From NCBI GenBank assembly GCA_032622095.1, contig CP136061.1, positions 56,557,762 through 56,621,761 of the forward strand: a stretch of 64,000 bases of DNA. Reading direction: 5' to 3'. The notes below the pieces were generated by a model. That model saw nothing but the letters and a program-made list of their open reading frames with translations. It was not told the DNA's origin and ran no database searches. Within the stretch, counting starts at the first letter, position 1. The number at the start of each line of letters is the position of its first letter. Origin of the DNA: Siphonodentalium dalli (Eukaryota > Mollusca > Scaphopoda > Gadilida > Siphonodentaliidae). Position numbers and translations under genes: made by a program. Below are positions 24,350 through 36,122 of the stretch, in pieces.

Positions 24350-24680
24350 CATCTGTATATCTAATAGTATATTAAGAAATCTTTTTCAATGCCAATTTAA
24401 TAAATATGCTCAGTCTTTTCAGAACGCTCATGTTTTCAAGATGAACATATTTATTGTGACCCACAAATATATATACGAATTACACATATTATTACAGACA
24501 TATAGTTGTGTGGGCACAGAGGATCGGAGCACAAGTTGCGGAACTTATCAGAGCCCCTCTCCTCTGGCATTCGGCTGCTAATAAAAGTATTTAGAGATAG
24601 GTTCAAATTGTTTAAAGTAGATGCTGCATGATGTAGCTGTTTGGAGTGGCTATGGTCTCGCGGTGGGGGTAGGGTAACAT

Positions 24681-25889
24681 TTATGAGAAGCGGTCTGTCG
24701 AAGAAATAAATGAATGGACTATCTCGAAAATGCCCCCATTTATTGTTTCACTATAGTGCGGGATGCCGAACAGGAGATCTTTTTCAGAGACGATAGATAC
24801 ATTAAGTTCATCCAAGCTTGCCCACATAAGTTCCCTGGAGTCTGCGTACCAAGGACAACTGAAGAATAAATGGTTTGCGTCTTCACATGGGTGACCACAA
24901 CTACATGATGGTTGGGCCGCGATATAATTTTCATGTTTGTCGAAGTTTAGATCACTACAGTTATTTCTGAGTCTACAGTGCAGTATGTTTAGTTTCCTCT
25001 GACCAGCGTTATAGTATGATGGGGGTTTTATAGTAATTTCTTGTTTGCAAAATGTTTTATACATGTTACTTATGATTTCATCTTTGGTTGGTTCTGATGA
25101 GGGGTCAGTAAGTTTTTTGTTGTCGGTGGTCGTTTTACATGATAAATTCCATTCATCGATCATCGACGGGATGAAACTCGATTTGAAACTGGCCGTATTA
25201 GTGAAGTAGTTTATATATCGCAAAGGGTTTCTGATGGGGTTTCGAGATGCTTCACTGACAGTATGGGGTAGTAAATTTGTGAGGTAGTTTGGGACATGAT
25301 AGGTTAATATTTTGTTCCAGGTATGCATTTTATGAAGGTTTCGTCTTTCTTTAAGGGGAGCCCATCCAAGTTCGAATAATACTCTCTCATCAGATACCGA
25401 ACGTGTCACGCCACTTACTATTCTACCGGCGTCAATATAGAGATGGTCGAGTTTCCGGAGGAGGCAATGGGAGGCGTTGTCACAGACAACGTCTCCATAT
25501 TCCATAATCGGGGGTACATAAGTTTTGAACATTATTTCGAGGATTTGTCTATTTACAAGAAATGTTATTCTCCTTAGTTGTGAAAGTCTGGCTGCCACTC
25601 GACTGCAGATTTCATTGATATGAGTGTCCCAATGAAGATTTGATTGTATAGAAATTCCAAGATGCTTTTGGCAAGCTACTTCCTCAATGTCACGATCATC
25701 AAGATCAAGATCCAAATGATCTTCAGAGGGAGTGAGCGAAAACACCATAGATTTTGTTTTATCTGCATTGAATGTAACCAACCATTGTTTCGACCAGCAA
25801 GATACTCTATCCAAATCCTCGAACAGTTCCCGCGAACTGTCTTCGACTGATGGTTGGGCAGTGAAAAAGCATGTGTCATCAGCATACAT
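24681..25889 (-). pseudogene. LINE 1 reverse transcriptase, C-terminal half
   Basis: A 402-codon frame beginning at the catalytic YADD (residues 2-5) followed by the thumb (FNADKTKSMVFS, KHLGISIQ) and ending with a Cys-rich segment, CSCGHPCEDANHLFFSC, typical of LINE C-termini. The fingers and palm N-terminal part lie in other frames at 26,125-26,481, so this is a broken copy. The ATG is just the methionine before YADD and not a true start. Confidence 0.85.
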
Positions 25890-26729
25890 ACGAGTACGGG
25901 AGTGTATGGTCGTTGCCAGATCATTTATATATGTCAGGAATAAGAAAGGTCCAAGGATTTATCCCTGTGGGACTCCTGCCGAAATAACGTGGTAATCAGA
26001 AAAGGAGTTACCAACTAAGACACGTTGTGATATGTTGGAGAGATAGCTGTTGAGCCAGTTGTGGATGTTTCCACCAACTCCGTATTGTTCCAGTTAGAAT
26101 AACAACCCCCTGTGCCAGACTCTCTCAAACGCTTTGGAAATATCGCAAAAATATTGCTGACGTATTTAACTTCTCATCGAGGGCTTGGCACAGGGTGTGG
26201 TATATCTCAAGTAACTGGAAAGTTGTGCTATGCCCGGGGACAAATCCTGATTGGTATTGGAATAGTATATTATTATTTGAGAAATGTGCGGACAAGGATT
26301 TCAGAACGATTTTCTCCATGATCTTACTGAGGCACGGGAGTAAGGATATAGGGCGGTAGTTTTTACAGCTGGATTTATCATTTTTCTTGTATATAGGGAT
26401 AACATTTGCCTGTTTCCACTGTGTCGGTAAATCATTAAACTCGAGTGATTTCTTTAAAAGAGCCTTAATGGGGGGTGGCAATAGCTGGGCTTGTGATCTG
26501 GATCATTTTAGCGGTAATTCCATCGTGGCCAGATGCTTTATTCGGTTTCAATGTTCTAATAGCTCAAATTATATCATCGATTGTGAATTCAATGTCTGTT
26601 ACTGTGTTGCTACATTTCTGAGTAAATAGTGGTAGACTACACGACGACTCGTCGAGGTCTGAATTCGAGATGAACACACCATTGAGCATGGATGCTTTGG
26701 TGTGGTCGTCAAACACTAAGTTGCCACTG

Positions 26730-27395
26730 TCATCGGTAAGAGGGGGGGGGGGGGGTAGAATCTTTTCGTTTGGTTTGCATAATTTCCTTTATGCAGTGCC
26801 AAAAGTATTTGGATGATGGATGGTCCCGAACAGTTTTTTGAAGTGTTTCTTCGTAGCGAGCTCTGGCGTATTTTTTCATGTTATTAACTTTATTTCGCAC
26901 TTTTTTGAATTTTGCCAAATCATGGTCGTTTTTTGACTTCATTGCAATTTTACGCAGTCTATCTCTTTTGCGGATCATCGTTCGCAGTTCTGAAGTGAAC
27001 CAATGTTTATCCTTATGTCTTATTAATACTCTAGACTTAGGGACTGTTTTATCCATAATAGCAAGGAATTTTGAGGTGAAAATATCAGTAGCTGAATCAA
27101 TGTTGGGTGCTGTTTCGATAGCGTGTAGCCACTCTGGGTCCAGAATGAGTTTTACAGCTTCATCAAGATTAAATCTGGTATAATTCCTGACTAACCGAAA
27201 GGAGGGGACATTACTGTCTGAATCATAATTTAGGTACCCAATGACGGCGCAGTGATCTGATATGGCTCTTCCAAAGTCGATCAATTCAGATTGACAAATA
27301 ACATAGTCATTCACTATGATGGGATCTAGAAGAGTGGATGTGGTCGAAGTAACTCTGGTTGGTGATTCAATGACATTTCGTAGACTATAGAATGA
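26730..27395 (-). pseudogene. LINE 1 endonuclease C-terminus and linker
   Basis: Encodes the end of an APE-type endonuclease, with SDHCAV as the conserved SDH triad, then a basic linker (TMIRKRDRLRKIAMKSKNDH) and the SSKYFWHCIKEIM segment that precedes the RT. The first ~18 codons of the open frame (27,395-27,437) belong to the LINE 2 junction and not to this protein. Confidence 0.78.
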
Positions 27396-27439
27396 TATAT
27401 AGAATGATATATATGTTTTCAAGAGAAAGTAGTCCATGG

Positions 27440-28713
27440 AATTTATTGCGGTTCGGATTATCCCAGTAATATTTTGGAATATATAATTCGCGTAGGTTTT
27501 TCAGCTCTTGGCATATGATCATAAAATGGTACTCATCACATCGGCTATTGCTGCACAAAACACAGTTTAAATCATTATTATCTTTTCCTTTTTCAACTGG
27601 CAATTTATGGTTTGATGTTCGTATTTTCAGTAAGAAGTTAGATAAATTGGCTGGAAAATATACTAGATATCGATTAATTTTAATCGAGTTCTTTATGTTG
27701 CTGTAGAATATAGCTCTGGTAGATGAGGACGACTTCAGACTGTCGAAAAGATTACGTTCATAATTTTCAATCAGTTTACTTTTTATGTATCTTAACGCTG
27801 TTTTGCTTAGCGATGACTGACTTGACCAAATGTGGTCCATGTTTACTTCGTGAAGGATCCCTTCCACAAATCTAATCCATTTGATCTTGTCTTGCAATAA
27901 GATATCGTCTTCATGTACATACCTCAATAAAAGAAATATGTTCTTTGCTAGTTCTGACCCATCATGACTCACTAGCTTTGACCAATACGATAGCGCTCTA
28001 TATTTTATTTCTATTAATATCGGATGCCTCCCAAGTTCTGCATATACCATATAATTAGGTGTACTCGATTTCATTGAAGTTATTATTTTACAAAACTTAA
28101 GGTGGAGCGTCTCTAGAGCCTGTATTCTTTCGAAACACCAGACCTCACTTCCGTATAGCATAATTGGCAGAATCATACAATCAAATAGTTTCAGCGAAAT
28201 ATCGATAGGTAACTTGAGTTTGCGAATTTTGTTCAATAAACCATACATTGCCTTTGTCGCAGTATTAGTGGTACTCTTTATAGACTGACAAAATCTCCCA
28301 TTGTAAAAAAATTGAATCCCAAGGTATTTTAATTCTTTTACAATTTGTATTTTCTGCCCTCTGTATGTGAACATAGGAAAATTTCTTGGTAACTTTTTCG
28401 CGAAGATGATTGTTTTGGTCTTATTAATGTTCACTTCAAGTTTCCAAGCTTCAGCGTAATCTGCGAAGGCTAAAGGTGTGCGATTCATATTATCCTCTGA
28501 ATCTGATAAAATGACAGTGTCATCCGCATATAATAGACACAGTATATCGATGTAACATCCTAAATGCTCAAAATATTTTTCGTTTATAAAATTCAGATTT
28601 TCTATAACACAATCATTCAAAAAGCACTGTAAATCGTTCACGAATAGTGAAAATAAGAAAGGTGACATTGTTTCACCTTGAAATAAACCTACCTTGCTCA
28701 CGAAAAATCCCAA
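27440..28713 (-). pseudogene. LINE 2 RT palm, thumb and C-terminus
   Basis: Covers QGETMSPFLFSLFVNDL (motif B), LLYADDTVILSDS (motif C, intact YADD), the thumb ELKYLGIQFF and the C-terminal domain with a Cys-rich knuckle. It overlaps the upstream RT frame because of the tandem duplication: the N-terminal ~130 residues here are the second reading of the duplicated block. It is out of frame with the fingers domain, so no full RT can be made. Confidence 0.85.
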
Positions 28714-29096
28714 GGTATTTTAATTCTTTTACAATTTGTATTTTCTGCCCTCTGTATGTGAACATAGGAAAATTTCTTGGTAACTTTTTCGCGAAGATGA
28801 TTGTTTTGGTCTTATTAATGTTCACTTCAAGTTTCCAAGCTTCAGCGTAATCTGCGAAGGCTAAAGGTGTGCGATTCATATTATCCTCTGAATCTGATAA
28901 AATGACAGTGTCATCCGCATATAATAGGCACAGTATATCGATGTAACATCCTAAATGCTCAAAATATTTTTCGTTTATAAAATTCAGATTTTCTATAACA
29001 CAATCATTCAAAAAGCACTGTAAATCGTTCACGAATAGTGAAAATAAGAAAGGTGACATTGTTTCACCTTGAAATAAACCTACCTTGCTCACGAAA
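28315..29096 (-). repeat. 391-bp tandem duplication inside LINE 2 RT
   Basis: 28,315-28,705 and 28,706-29,096 are adjacent direct copies, with one substitution noticed (TAATAGACAC versus TAATAGGCAC). The junction has a short CGAAAAA microhomology. 391 is not a multiple of three, so the duplication shifts the frame. It duplicates motifs B and C, giving two YADD boxes in tandem. Confidence 0.93.
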
Positions 29097-29854
29097 AAGT
29101 CTGACTGTGAGTTACAATTTTTCACGCATAATTTAATATTCGTATACATGCTTCTTATTACCCGCAAAATCTTACCGTTTATATCTGATCTCAGCAATTT
29201 GAGCCATAGCGCATCTCTCCAAACAGTATCAAAAGCTTTGCGGAAATCAATTAACGTACAGTATAGTTTCCGTCCGCTCTGAAGATATATATTTATCAAT
29301 GCATGTAGTATAAATATATTATCAACAGTGGAGTGGCTTTTGCGAAATCCGGTTTGTGACTTACTAATTAAATCAATATCCTCTGCAAATGAGGTCAATC
29401 GGTTATTTAAAACGGAGGTAAACAGTTTTGCCAAACAGCTCAAAAGTGTGATACCTCGGTAAGAGTCTGGCATATTTGGATCACCCGACCCCTTATAAAT
29501 GGGCTGTATTAGACCAACTGCCCAATCTTGGGGAAATAATCCACTATTTAGAATCAGGTTGAAAAGACGAACGTATATGGGCATCATCTCATTTACTGAA
29601 GCCTTAATATATTCGTTAATTATTTGATCAGTACCTCCGGCCTTGCAATTTTTCAGCTTCCCTATGGCACTATAAATTTCTTCCTCGGATATGGGGTTAT
29701 TTATATATGACTCTTCGTTCTCGTCGAACTCCATATCTACAATGTCACACATATCAGAGTCGTCTATTTTATCATTTAGCGTCTTAAAATATTCTCCAAA
29801 GGTTTCAATATTTATTTTTGTTTTCCTCTTTTTGGGCTGCTTATCAGCGCACAT
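28707..29854 (-). pseudogene. LINE 2 RT fingers and palm
   Basis: Contains AIGKLKNCKAGGTDQIINEY, AVGLIQPIYKGSG, YRGITLLSCLAKLFTSVL, the SQTGFRKSHSTVDNIFIL block, motif A LIDFRKAFDTVWR and motifs B and C. The frame ends soon after KYLGI, where the tandem duplication begins, so the enzyme is truncated. The methionine at its start is internal to the element. Confidence 0.85.
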
Positions 29855-29913
29855 TGAGTCGAGTTTGTCCCAGAAAGACTTCCCCGAATTCTTATATAGT
29901 TCCCTGAGCTCGG

Positions 29914-31684
29914 CTATTTCAGACTCACGTGATTGTTTGATTTTTTATCCATCACTTTTCTGTATTTTACACTGGCGTCTTTCAAAATTGCCTTGTTATA
30001 ATCAGATTTGTTCAAATCGTATTGATGCTTGATACCATTGAAGTAATTTCTTGCTTCTCGACATTCATTATCGAACCAAGATTTGTTCTGGTGCACCTTT
30101 TCCCGCTTATTAGATTTCGGCCGATAGGTTCCCAGTGTGCGATTGGCCGCTGACTTCAATGAACGTACTACATGTCCACAAAGTTCGTCGACATCTGACT
30201 GGGTGACATTGGCGTCACTCTCTAAAGTGTCGAACACACCAAAAATATCATTAATCATATTGCGGTCAATATTGCTAGAGAAATATGTCCCCTTCTGTGG
30301 GTCCCACCGTTTTATTCTGGCATCAATGTGTGCCGATATGGGTATGTCATCAGCATCGCTTTCTCGAGACACTATTGGCGTCTTTAAATTCAAAACCAGA
30401 TGTAACGCACCATGTATATCGGAGAATAGGGGACAGTGGTCATCGACTCGAAAGTTTTCTACCATACTGAAGAGACGCTTAGTTCCCAACGCGTAGTCTA
30501 TCACTGTACGGTCTGAGGAAGTAAACTTCCCCACATTTCTGTCTTCACCACATCTTCCGTTCATAGTAATTAAGTTCATGGATTTACACATTGCTATTAG
30601 TTTGTATCCATAGGCACTCACCTTACCTTTGTCCTGCGATACTCTATTGAGAACCTGCAACATCTTACTAATATATCAGAATTATCACCCATAACATAAT
30701 TTTCATTCATACATGTTATAACAGAATTCATATTATCACATATGTTATTATTTTCAAATATATGACGTAAATCACCCGGGTCATGGTCGGGGCTGAGATC
30801 ATTCACATTGTTGATTCTGGCGTTAAAATCCCCAGTCAAAAGTAACAGTTCGCTTTCCCTCCTCAATTTGCGTACATCGCGTTCGATATCCAAAACCCAG
30901 TCGTCGTTGCAATAACGTGTTCCGGTATATAGGGGGTATATATACGGCGCCAATTAGGAGTCCTTCCTGATTTTTACATTTCGTGTCTACCCGGATCCAG
31001 GCCACGTTATTACTCTCATGCAGTTGCGTGGGGCACAATGTATTTATGTATTCCAGCTTTGGCCGCTATCAAAATCCCACCCGATCGGGTTCCGCTTCCA
31101 ATTTGTTTCCCTTTTTTAATACAGATCTCAAACCCTGGAATGGATATGCTATCTTCAAAGAACGCCTTTGTTTCAGAGAAACACAGAATGTCATAATTGG
31201 ATATCAAATCGACAAATTCTTTATACTGAAGTCTCTTTTCTAATCCGCACACGATTAATGTTAAAACACTCAACAGAGGATTTCCGTTTAACATACTAGT
31301 GGAGGTAACTCCATTTTCACTGACAAGATTATGACATGCGATTAACTGACAATCGGTTGCGCATCTATCATCCACTTTGCCATGATTGTATGTGTCACTC
31401 GCGTTAAAAATGGGACATGTCGTGCTATGCATGTCATGCATGACGAGGCTTTTATCTAAAACAAAACAGTCTGAACTACAGCCCATTGAGGACTGATTAC
31501 CCTTCATAAAATGTTTCGACCTGGTATCATAAATAGACACAGCATAGTCATTGCTGTGCTGGACAGATAGTACTGAGTATTGCTCAGTGCAAAAATCACC
31601 CGAGGTAGTGGCATAATAATTCACGCTCGCACATTTACCGATATCACACCTTCCGTCGAACAGACGTGGGTAATTCATAGCCAT
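29914..31684 (-). pseudogene. LINE 2 endonuclease region, frameshifted
   Basis: Four overlapping frames together cover an endonuclease of the exonuclease III fold: SVLTLIVCGLEKRL and YDILCFSETKAF (catalytic Glu of SETK), GAVYIPP, LLLTGDFNARI, VIDYAL and DHCPLFSD, then a basic region ending KYRKVMDKK. Ahead of the endonuclease is a ~140-residue segment without recognised domains. At least three frame changes make it non-functional as read. Confidence 0.82.
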
Positions 31685-32579
31685 ATACTTTGACAGTATA
31701 ACATTAACACAATTCTCAGTCGGGCCTACATCGTGTGCGCAGGCATTCGCATAGAGGTTGCATACACATACAGGCCTACAGAAAGAAAGAGATAATAACA
31801 GTTGTAAATAACCAACGTATATAATTATAGCTCATGTAATTATCGTATATAGGGCTATATATATTCATATAATTATTGTACAAATACATTACAAATAGCC
31901 TAAATACTGTATAATTCGAGAAAACATGTGATAAAATATACTGTAATTTATGCCTGTGTATAAATGAAATCCTTTTCTATCTACTGTCTGACACAGCAGA
32001 ACCCCAATGCTGGTCGGCACCCGACAATAAAATGGCCATATCGCTTTGAGCTCGTATATAGGGCAAATATTCAAACAAGCAGAACATGTATAACCATAAG
32101 TGTTATCATGGGTCCATTTATTGTTTCGACAGATATGTTTAATGACCTTCGTCTCATCAGGGATGCAGGTCAATCGGGTCTGTATACACTGTAGGGGAAG
32201 TGTACGTGTGAGTGCGAGTGCATTCGAACATGCTGCCTCGTGCTATTCAGGTGAGGAAGGCCCGATACTTCAACACTAGCTCGACTTTAACGTCACAGAA
32301 GAATAGTGCATGCAGCCTTGGTGCACATTGTGCCTGTATATGTAGCAATGATATGGTTCAATTGTTGACCTTGTGCGGCAGACAGCTTGGTATAGATGTG
32401 CAGGTGTACATGTTTGATACCCATGTAAATAAACCACGGTTGGCTAAGTCTGCGTTAAACCGTAATCTCGGGTAGCCAGAATTAATTCTGGGGAGACATA
32501 TGCGATATAGGCACCAGGGTATTATGTAAGGGAATCAAAGAACCAATTAATACTGGAATAAACAACTCAGCAGTCTGAG

Positions 32580-34666
32580 CTCTGATTGCAAGTCAAAATA
32601 CAAATTGTGGTCGCCCACGAGTATTTACCTCCTCCACGTATGTTCAGTATAAAGACGCTAAAAGGACTTTTAGGAAAGCTCATCGCTCTGCGTTCAATGC
32701 GTACCTATCCGATCAACAAAACAAACTTGAGTGCGACGCTGCCTCCAACCAAACGTCCTTCTGGCGGTCTATCAACCGAAACCGTTCGCATGTCTCTCAA
32801 ATCGGATCGGTTATGGAATTCAATGGGTCTCTGACACGTGACGCAGATGAAACACTTTCTGGCTGGTCTGAGTACTTCAGAGAATTGTTCAATCCACCAC
32901 CCCACTCTGAGCCCGAGTTTGAGGACCACGTTACCAGAGAAGTTGTTAGCTGTGTTTCTCTTGCTAAAGATCCCGTGCAACCGAACTGCCCACAGTGTCA
33001 ACCAGTCGAACTCACCGAAATCGTTCTTCATGTGAGGAAACTGAAAAAGAACAAAGCGGGTGGAGCAGATGACTTATTGAATGAACATTTGTTGCACGCT
33101 CCGACTTCCTTCATAGAATGCATCAAAAGACTATATGACGGTATATTCCGCATGGGGTGGATTCCACCAACGATGACAGAAGGAATAGTCATTCCGTTAT
33201 ACAAAGGACCGCCTAAACCACCGACATCTCCTGATAGTTACCGTGCTATAACACTTCTATCGGTCCTATACAAACTATTCGAGTCAATTCTGTTGAGCCG
33301 TCTTCTTCAAAGCCACCAAATGAAACGATTTCCGAATGCACAACAAATGGGTTTTCAGAAAGGTATCAGCTGTTCGATGACGTCATTCATTCTCACGGAA
33401 TCTGTATCATATGCCAAAGACAATAACTCCAATTTATATGTTGCCTTCCTTGACTCCAAGAAAGCCTTTGATAAAGTATGGCACACTGGCCTCCTGTACA
33501 AATTCATTCAGCACGGATTTTCGCCACACTTTGTCAGTTTGTTGGAGAACATCCATTCGGATGTGACTAGCAAAGTACTATATGACGGCCGCATGTCGCA
33601 AAGTTTCAAAATACTGCAATCTACTCGACAAGGTCGCGTTCTGTCACCTCTCTGCTATCTCGTCTTCATAGACGACCTACTTAACGAACTAGCAACTTCT
33701 CCATACGGACTAAGAATCTGCAATATCCCATGTGGCGCTCCTACTACTGCCGACGACATCGCTCTTCTGTCGCTATCGAAATCCGGTCTAGAATCCTTGT
33801 TGAACATATGTGTGAAATATAGCAGGCGGTGGCGATTCGAATTCTCCTCCACGAAGAGCAAAATTGTTGTATTCAACGAGAATAAAAACTCATATGACCG
33901 CTCGGGAAGGATATGGAGGTTGGGCAAGCAAACTATTCAGGAAGTTACAGAATGTGCCCATCTTGGTTTAATTCAGGACAAGTTTGCGAAGCAGGTCAAT
34001 TCCGCCTCTTCTGTGTCGACAAAAATGAGGAACAACTTTTTCAATATCATGGGTAACAAACTTATGAAATCCACTACACCCATCACCATGACAAATGTCC
34101 TCAAAACTGTTGTTCTACCGAGAGCTCTCTACGGTGTCGAGGTGGTTCCTTTTTATCAAAGTTCCGCCATCACCATTATGAACAAAGCCGCCAGAACATG
34201 TCTCAAATACGCACAATCCCTCCCAAAACGAGCGTCAACTAGGCTATCGCTAGGTCTTCTTGGATTTATACCAATTGAATATCAACTGCATATCAAAAAA
34301 CTTTGCTTTATGGGACGTCTTATCCATCTACCGTTCGGCCATCAATTACCATTACGACTGTTTGTCCTGAAAGCACACCTCTACAGACTATACAGTCGCT
34401 CCAGTGGTTTTGTACAGGAAATGTTCTCCATATTAGCCAAATACGATCTTTTGAACTATTTGAACGACTACCTGGACATTGGGGTCTTCCCAAAACTGTC
34501 AACGTGGATAACTCTTGTGAAGGCAGCTGTCAGGGGAACGTTCATTTCCTCGTGGCAGACAAAGTTTCGTCCGATCCATCCTTGCGAATTCTGTGGAAAG
34601 TTCACCCTAATCCCCTATCAAACTGGACAGTCTGGAAACTTCTCCATGGAAACGCTCACATGTTGA
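32580..34666 (+). pseudogene. LINE 3 reverse transcriptase
   Basis: The open frame extends upstream of the first ATG (32,813) to a stop at 32,577, with YKDAKRTFRKAHRSAF and FWRSINRNRSHV as the linker. It continues through KLKKNKAGGADDLLNEH, IVIPLYKGPPKPPTSPDSY, motif A VAFLDSKKAFDKVW (about residue 212 from the ATG) and QGRVLSPLCYLVFIDDL. Motif C reads TADD (about residue 312) instead of F/YADD; both aspartates remain. Near 34,550 the frame shifts; the rest of the C-terminus is in another frame to 35,034. Frameshift and truncation make it dead. Confidence 0.86.
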
Positions 34667-35034
34667 AATATCTCAAAAACTTAGTACTGCTTCTCAACAG
34701 GACTACCTATGCCAACAATTTAGTGTGTCATCTCTGCAGCGAAGTGTACTCGAACGAAATCGACCACGCCATGTTCGTATGCTCTTCTCCAGCCGCACTC
34801 ATTATTAGAAACTCTTTTTGGGAAGGGATTATCTCTCGTTTCGGCATACCCGAATATTTTCACCTTGCGTCGTTAGCCAGAGATGACCTGGTAGCAACCC
34901 TCCTCGGAAGTTCTCTGGAAACCCTAACAGAACACTGCCTCAAGGAACTAGTACTATATTCTGCGAAGTTCCTGTACGTTCTCAGCACAATGATAAGGAA
35001 TGGCGTACAGCAACCCGTGTCTCGTCCATTGTAA
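34550..35034 (+). pseudogene. LINE 3 C-terminal segment in shifted frame
   Basis: Continuation of the LINE 3 protein after a frameshift: SSDPSLRILWKVHPNPLSNW, then VCHLCSEVYSNEIDHAMFVC, a Cys/His knuckle typical of LINE C-termini, and the terminal helix-rich region ending PVSRPL. The ~250 bp of 3' UTR that follow end in the AATAAAGATATC tail. Confidence 0.78.
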
Positions 35035-35837
35035 TTATCTTCTCAACACCCACGCATGTTGTAACGACTAACTGTCATATCTGTTGGACAAATAAGATTT
35101 TCCTGCAACAAAAGCTGTTGTGAACATTCAAATGCATATATGCTTCACTCTCGTGGTTTCCAACACCTCTCCATACTTGTACATAACGGCCCACCACATT
35201 GGTCAGGGGAGCCCACTTTAATCCAACTGTATTTATATGTCATGTGTATCGATCTCTCCTATACTTGGAGGTAATAAAGATATCTCTCTCTCTCTCTGTG
35301 ATATCGGCATAGATGTGCCATGGCAGTCAAGATGTCCCATGATCAAGCTTGTTTGATCGTAGCGACATTTGGTATCAATTACCGTGTTAGGTCACCCTCG
35401 ATCGACGCCATATGTGTAGGCGCAATCTAATCGCATCGGACAGTGCCCTGCTGTGACAAAGGAGTACGCCCGAATCTGTTTGATAAGTTTCTGGACACCC
35501 ATAAAGTGGATTATCGGCTGTGTCAATATCCATGATTATTGTGCAAGGAAACTGCGCTAAAAAAACGTACAGTCTTGCAATATACCAATTCTGTTTATCT
35601 TAGACGTTGGTGTGAGGTGAGGCCCAAGCCCAGAACCATAATCTCATCATTAGATAGAGGGTGGTAGGAGAAATTCCGTATCAACTCCATATCCTGATCT
35701 AATTTGTGTTCAGGCGAGTTGTATAAACTGGAGCGAGATATTACTTTCTCATGTTGTTGCTTGGCTCTACGATTCTTTTTGTTTCTGATGTAACGCTCGA
35801 GCTACTCAGTGTTCTTTGTTTATGCCCCTCAGTCGAT

Positions 35838-36122
35838 GTAATGCGAGGAGTGCATGGGTACACCACTCAGACAGACAAACGCCCCTGTCGTGGGTATTAG
35901 CTCAGCTCAAACCTCGATCGCCGTAGCGAGAGAACAAAGTGGAATAACCACTTGTCATAGTTGGCTGGCAGCATTAGAGTACTGTAATGCGAGGAGTGGG
36001 TACACCACTCCGATAGACAAACGCCCCTGTCGGGGGAATCACCTCAGCTCAAACCTCGATCGCCGAAGCGAGAGAACAATGTGGAATGAACCACATGTCA
36101 TAGTTGGCTGGCAAGATTAGAA
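35838..36122. repeat. 146-bp tandem repeat in the foldback loop
   Basis: Two copies beginning GTAATGCGAGGAGTG at 35,838 and 35,984. They share TACACCACTC, GACAAACGCCCCTGTCG, CAGCTCAAACCTCGATCGCC and CATAGTTGGCTGGCA. Divergence is about one in ten. The 88-codon frame that spans both is explained by the repeat. Confidence 0.85.

Larger units (their letters stand above)
24350..27395 (-). mobile_element. LINE 1: degenerate, 5'-truncated APE-type retrotransposon
   Basis: Read on the - strand, the element starts inside the endonuclease domain (NVIESPTRVTSTTSTLLDPI, then SDHCAV) and runs through a basic linker and the reverse transcriptase to a C-terminal Cys/His segment. Breaks are visible: an in-frame TGA before AIRTLKPNKASG, a C-run frameshift near 26,480, a T-run frameshift near 26,140 just before the motif A block, and a TAA in the QG.ILGP motif. 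It abuts LINE 2 head-to-tail at about 27,395-27,440. A jockey/CR1-like affiliation is likely but not proven. Confidence 0.85.
27420..31700 (-). mobile_element. LINE 2: degenerate APE-type retrotransposon
   Basis: Endonuclease (LLLTGDFNARI, RTVIDYAL, DHCPLFSD) and reverse transcriptase blocks follow in order on the - strand over ~4.3 kb. Several frameshifts separate them, near 29,900, 30,640, 30,900 and 31,030. A 391-bp tandem duplication interrupts the RT. The C-terminus keeps a CVLCSNSRCDEYHFMIIC knuckle. It is related to LINE 5 (58-62.6 kb), sharing the order and many motifs, but from a different subfamily. Confidence 0.88.
32580..35296 (+). mobile_element. LINE 3: 5'-truncated retrotransposon with TC-repeat tail
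   Basis: Begins without an endonuclease, runs through an RT and ends with GGAGGTAATAAAGATATC followed by a (TC)n tail, a typical 3' terminus. It interrupts the left arm of the foldback element and replaces 85 bp of it. Related to LINE 4 (LPRALYGVEVV versus LPRGLYGSELL). Confidence 0.88.

Noticed and set aside
32212-32475. 87-codon frame conserved perfectly in both foldback arms
   Set aside because: Identity follows from the arms being near-identical DNA; the protein has no recognisable motif, and selection cannot be inferred.
35838-36122. 88-codon frame in the foldback loop
   Set aside because: It simply reads through the two-copy 146-bp repeat.
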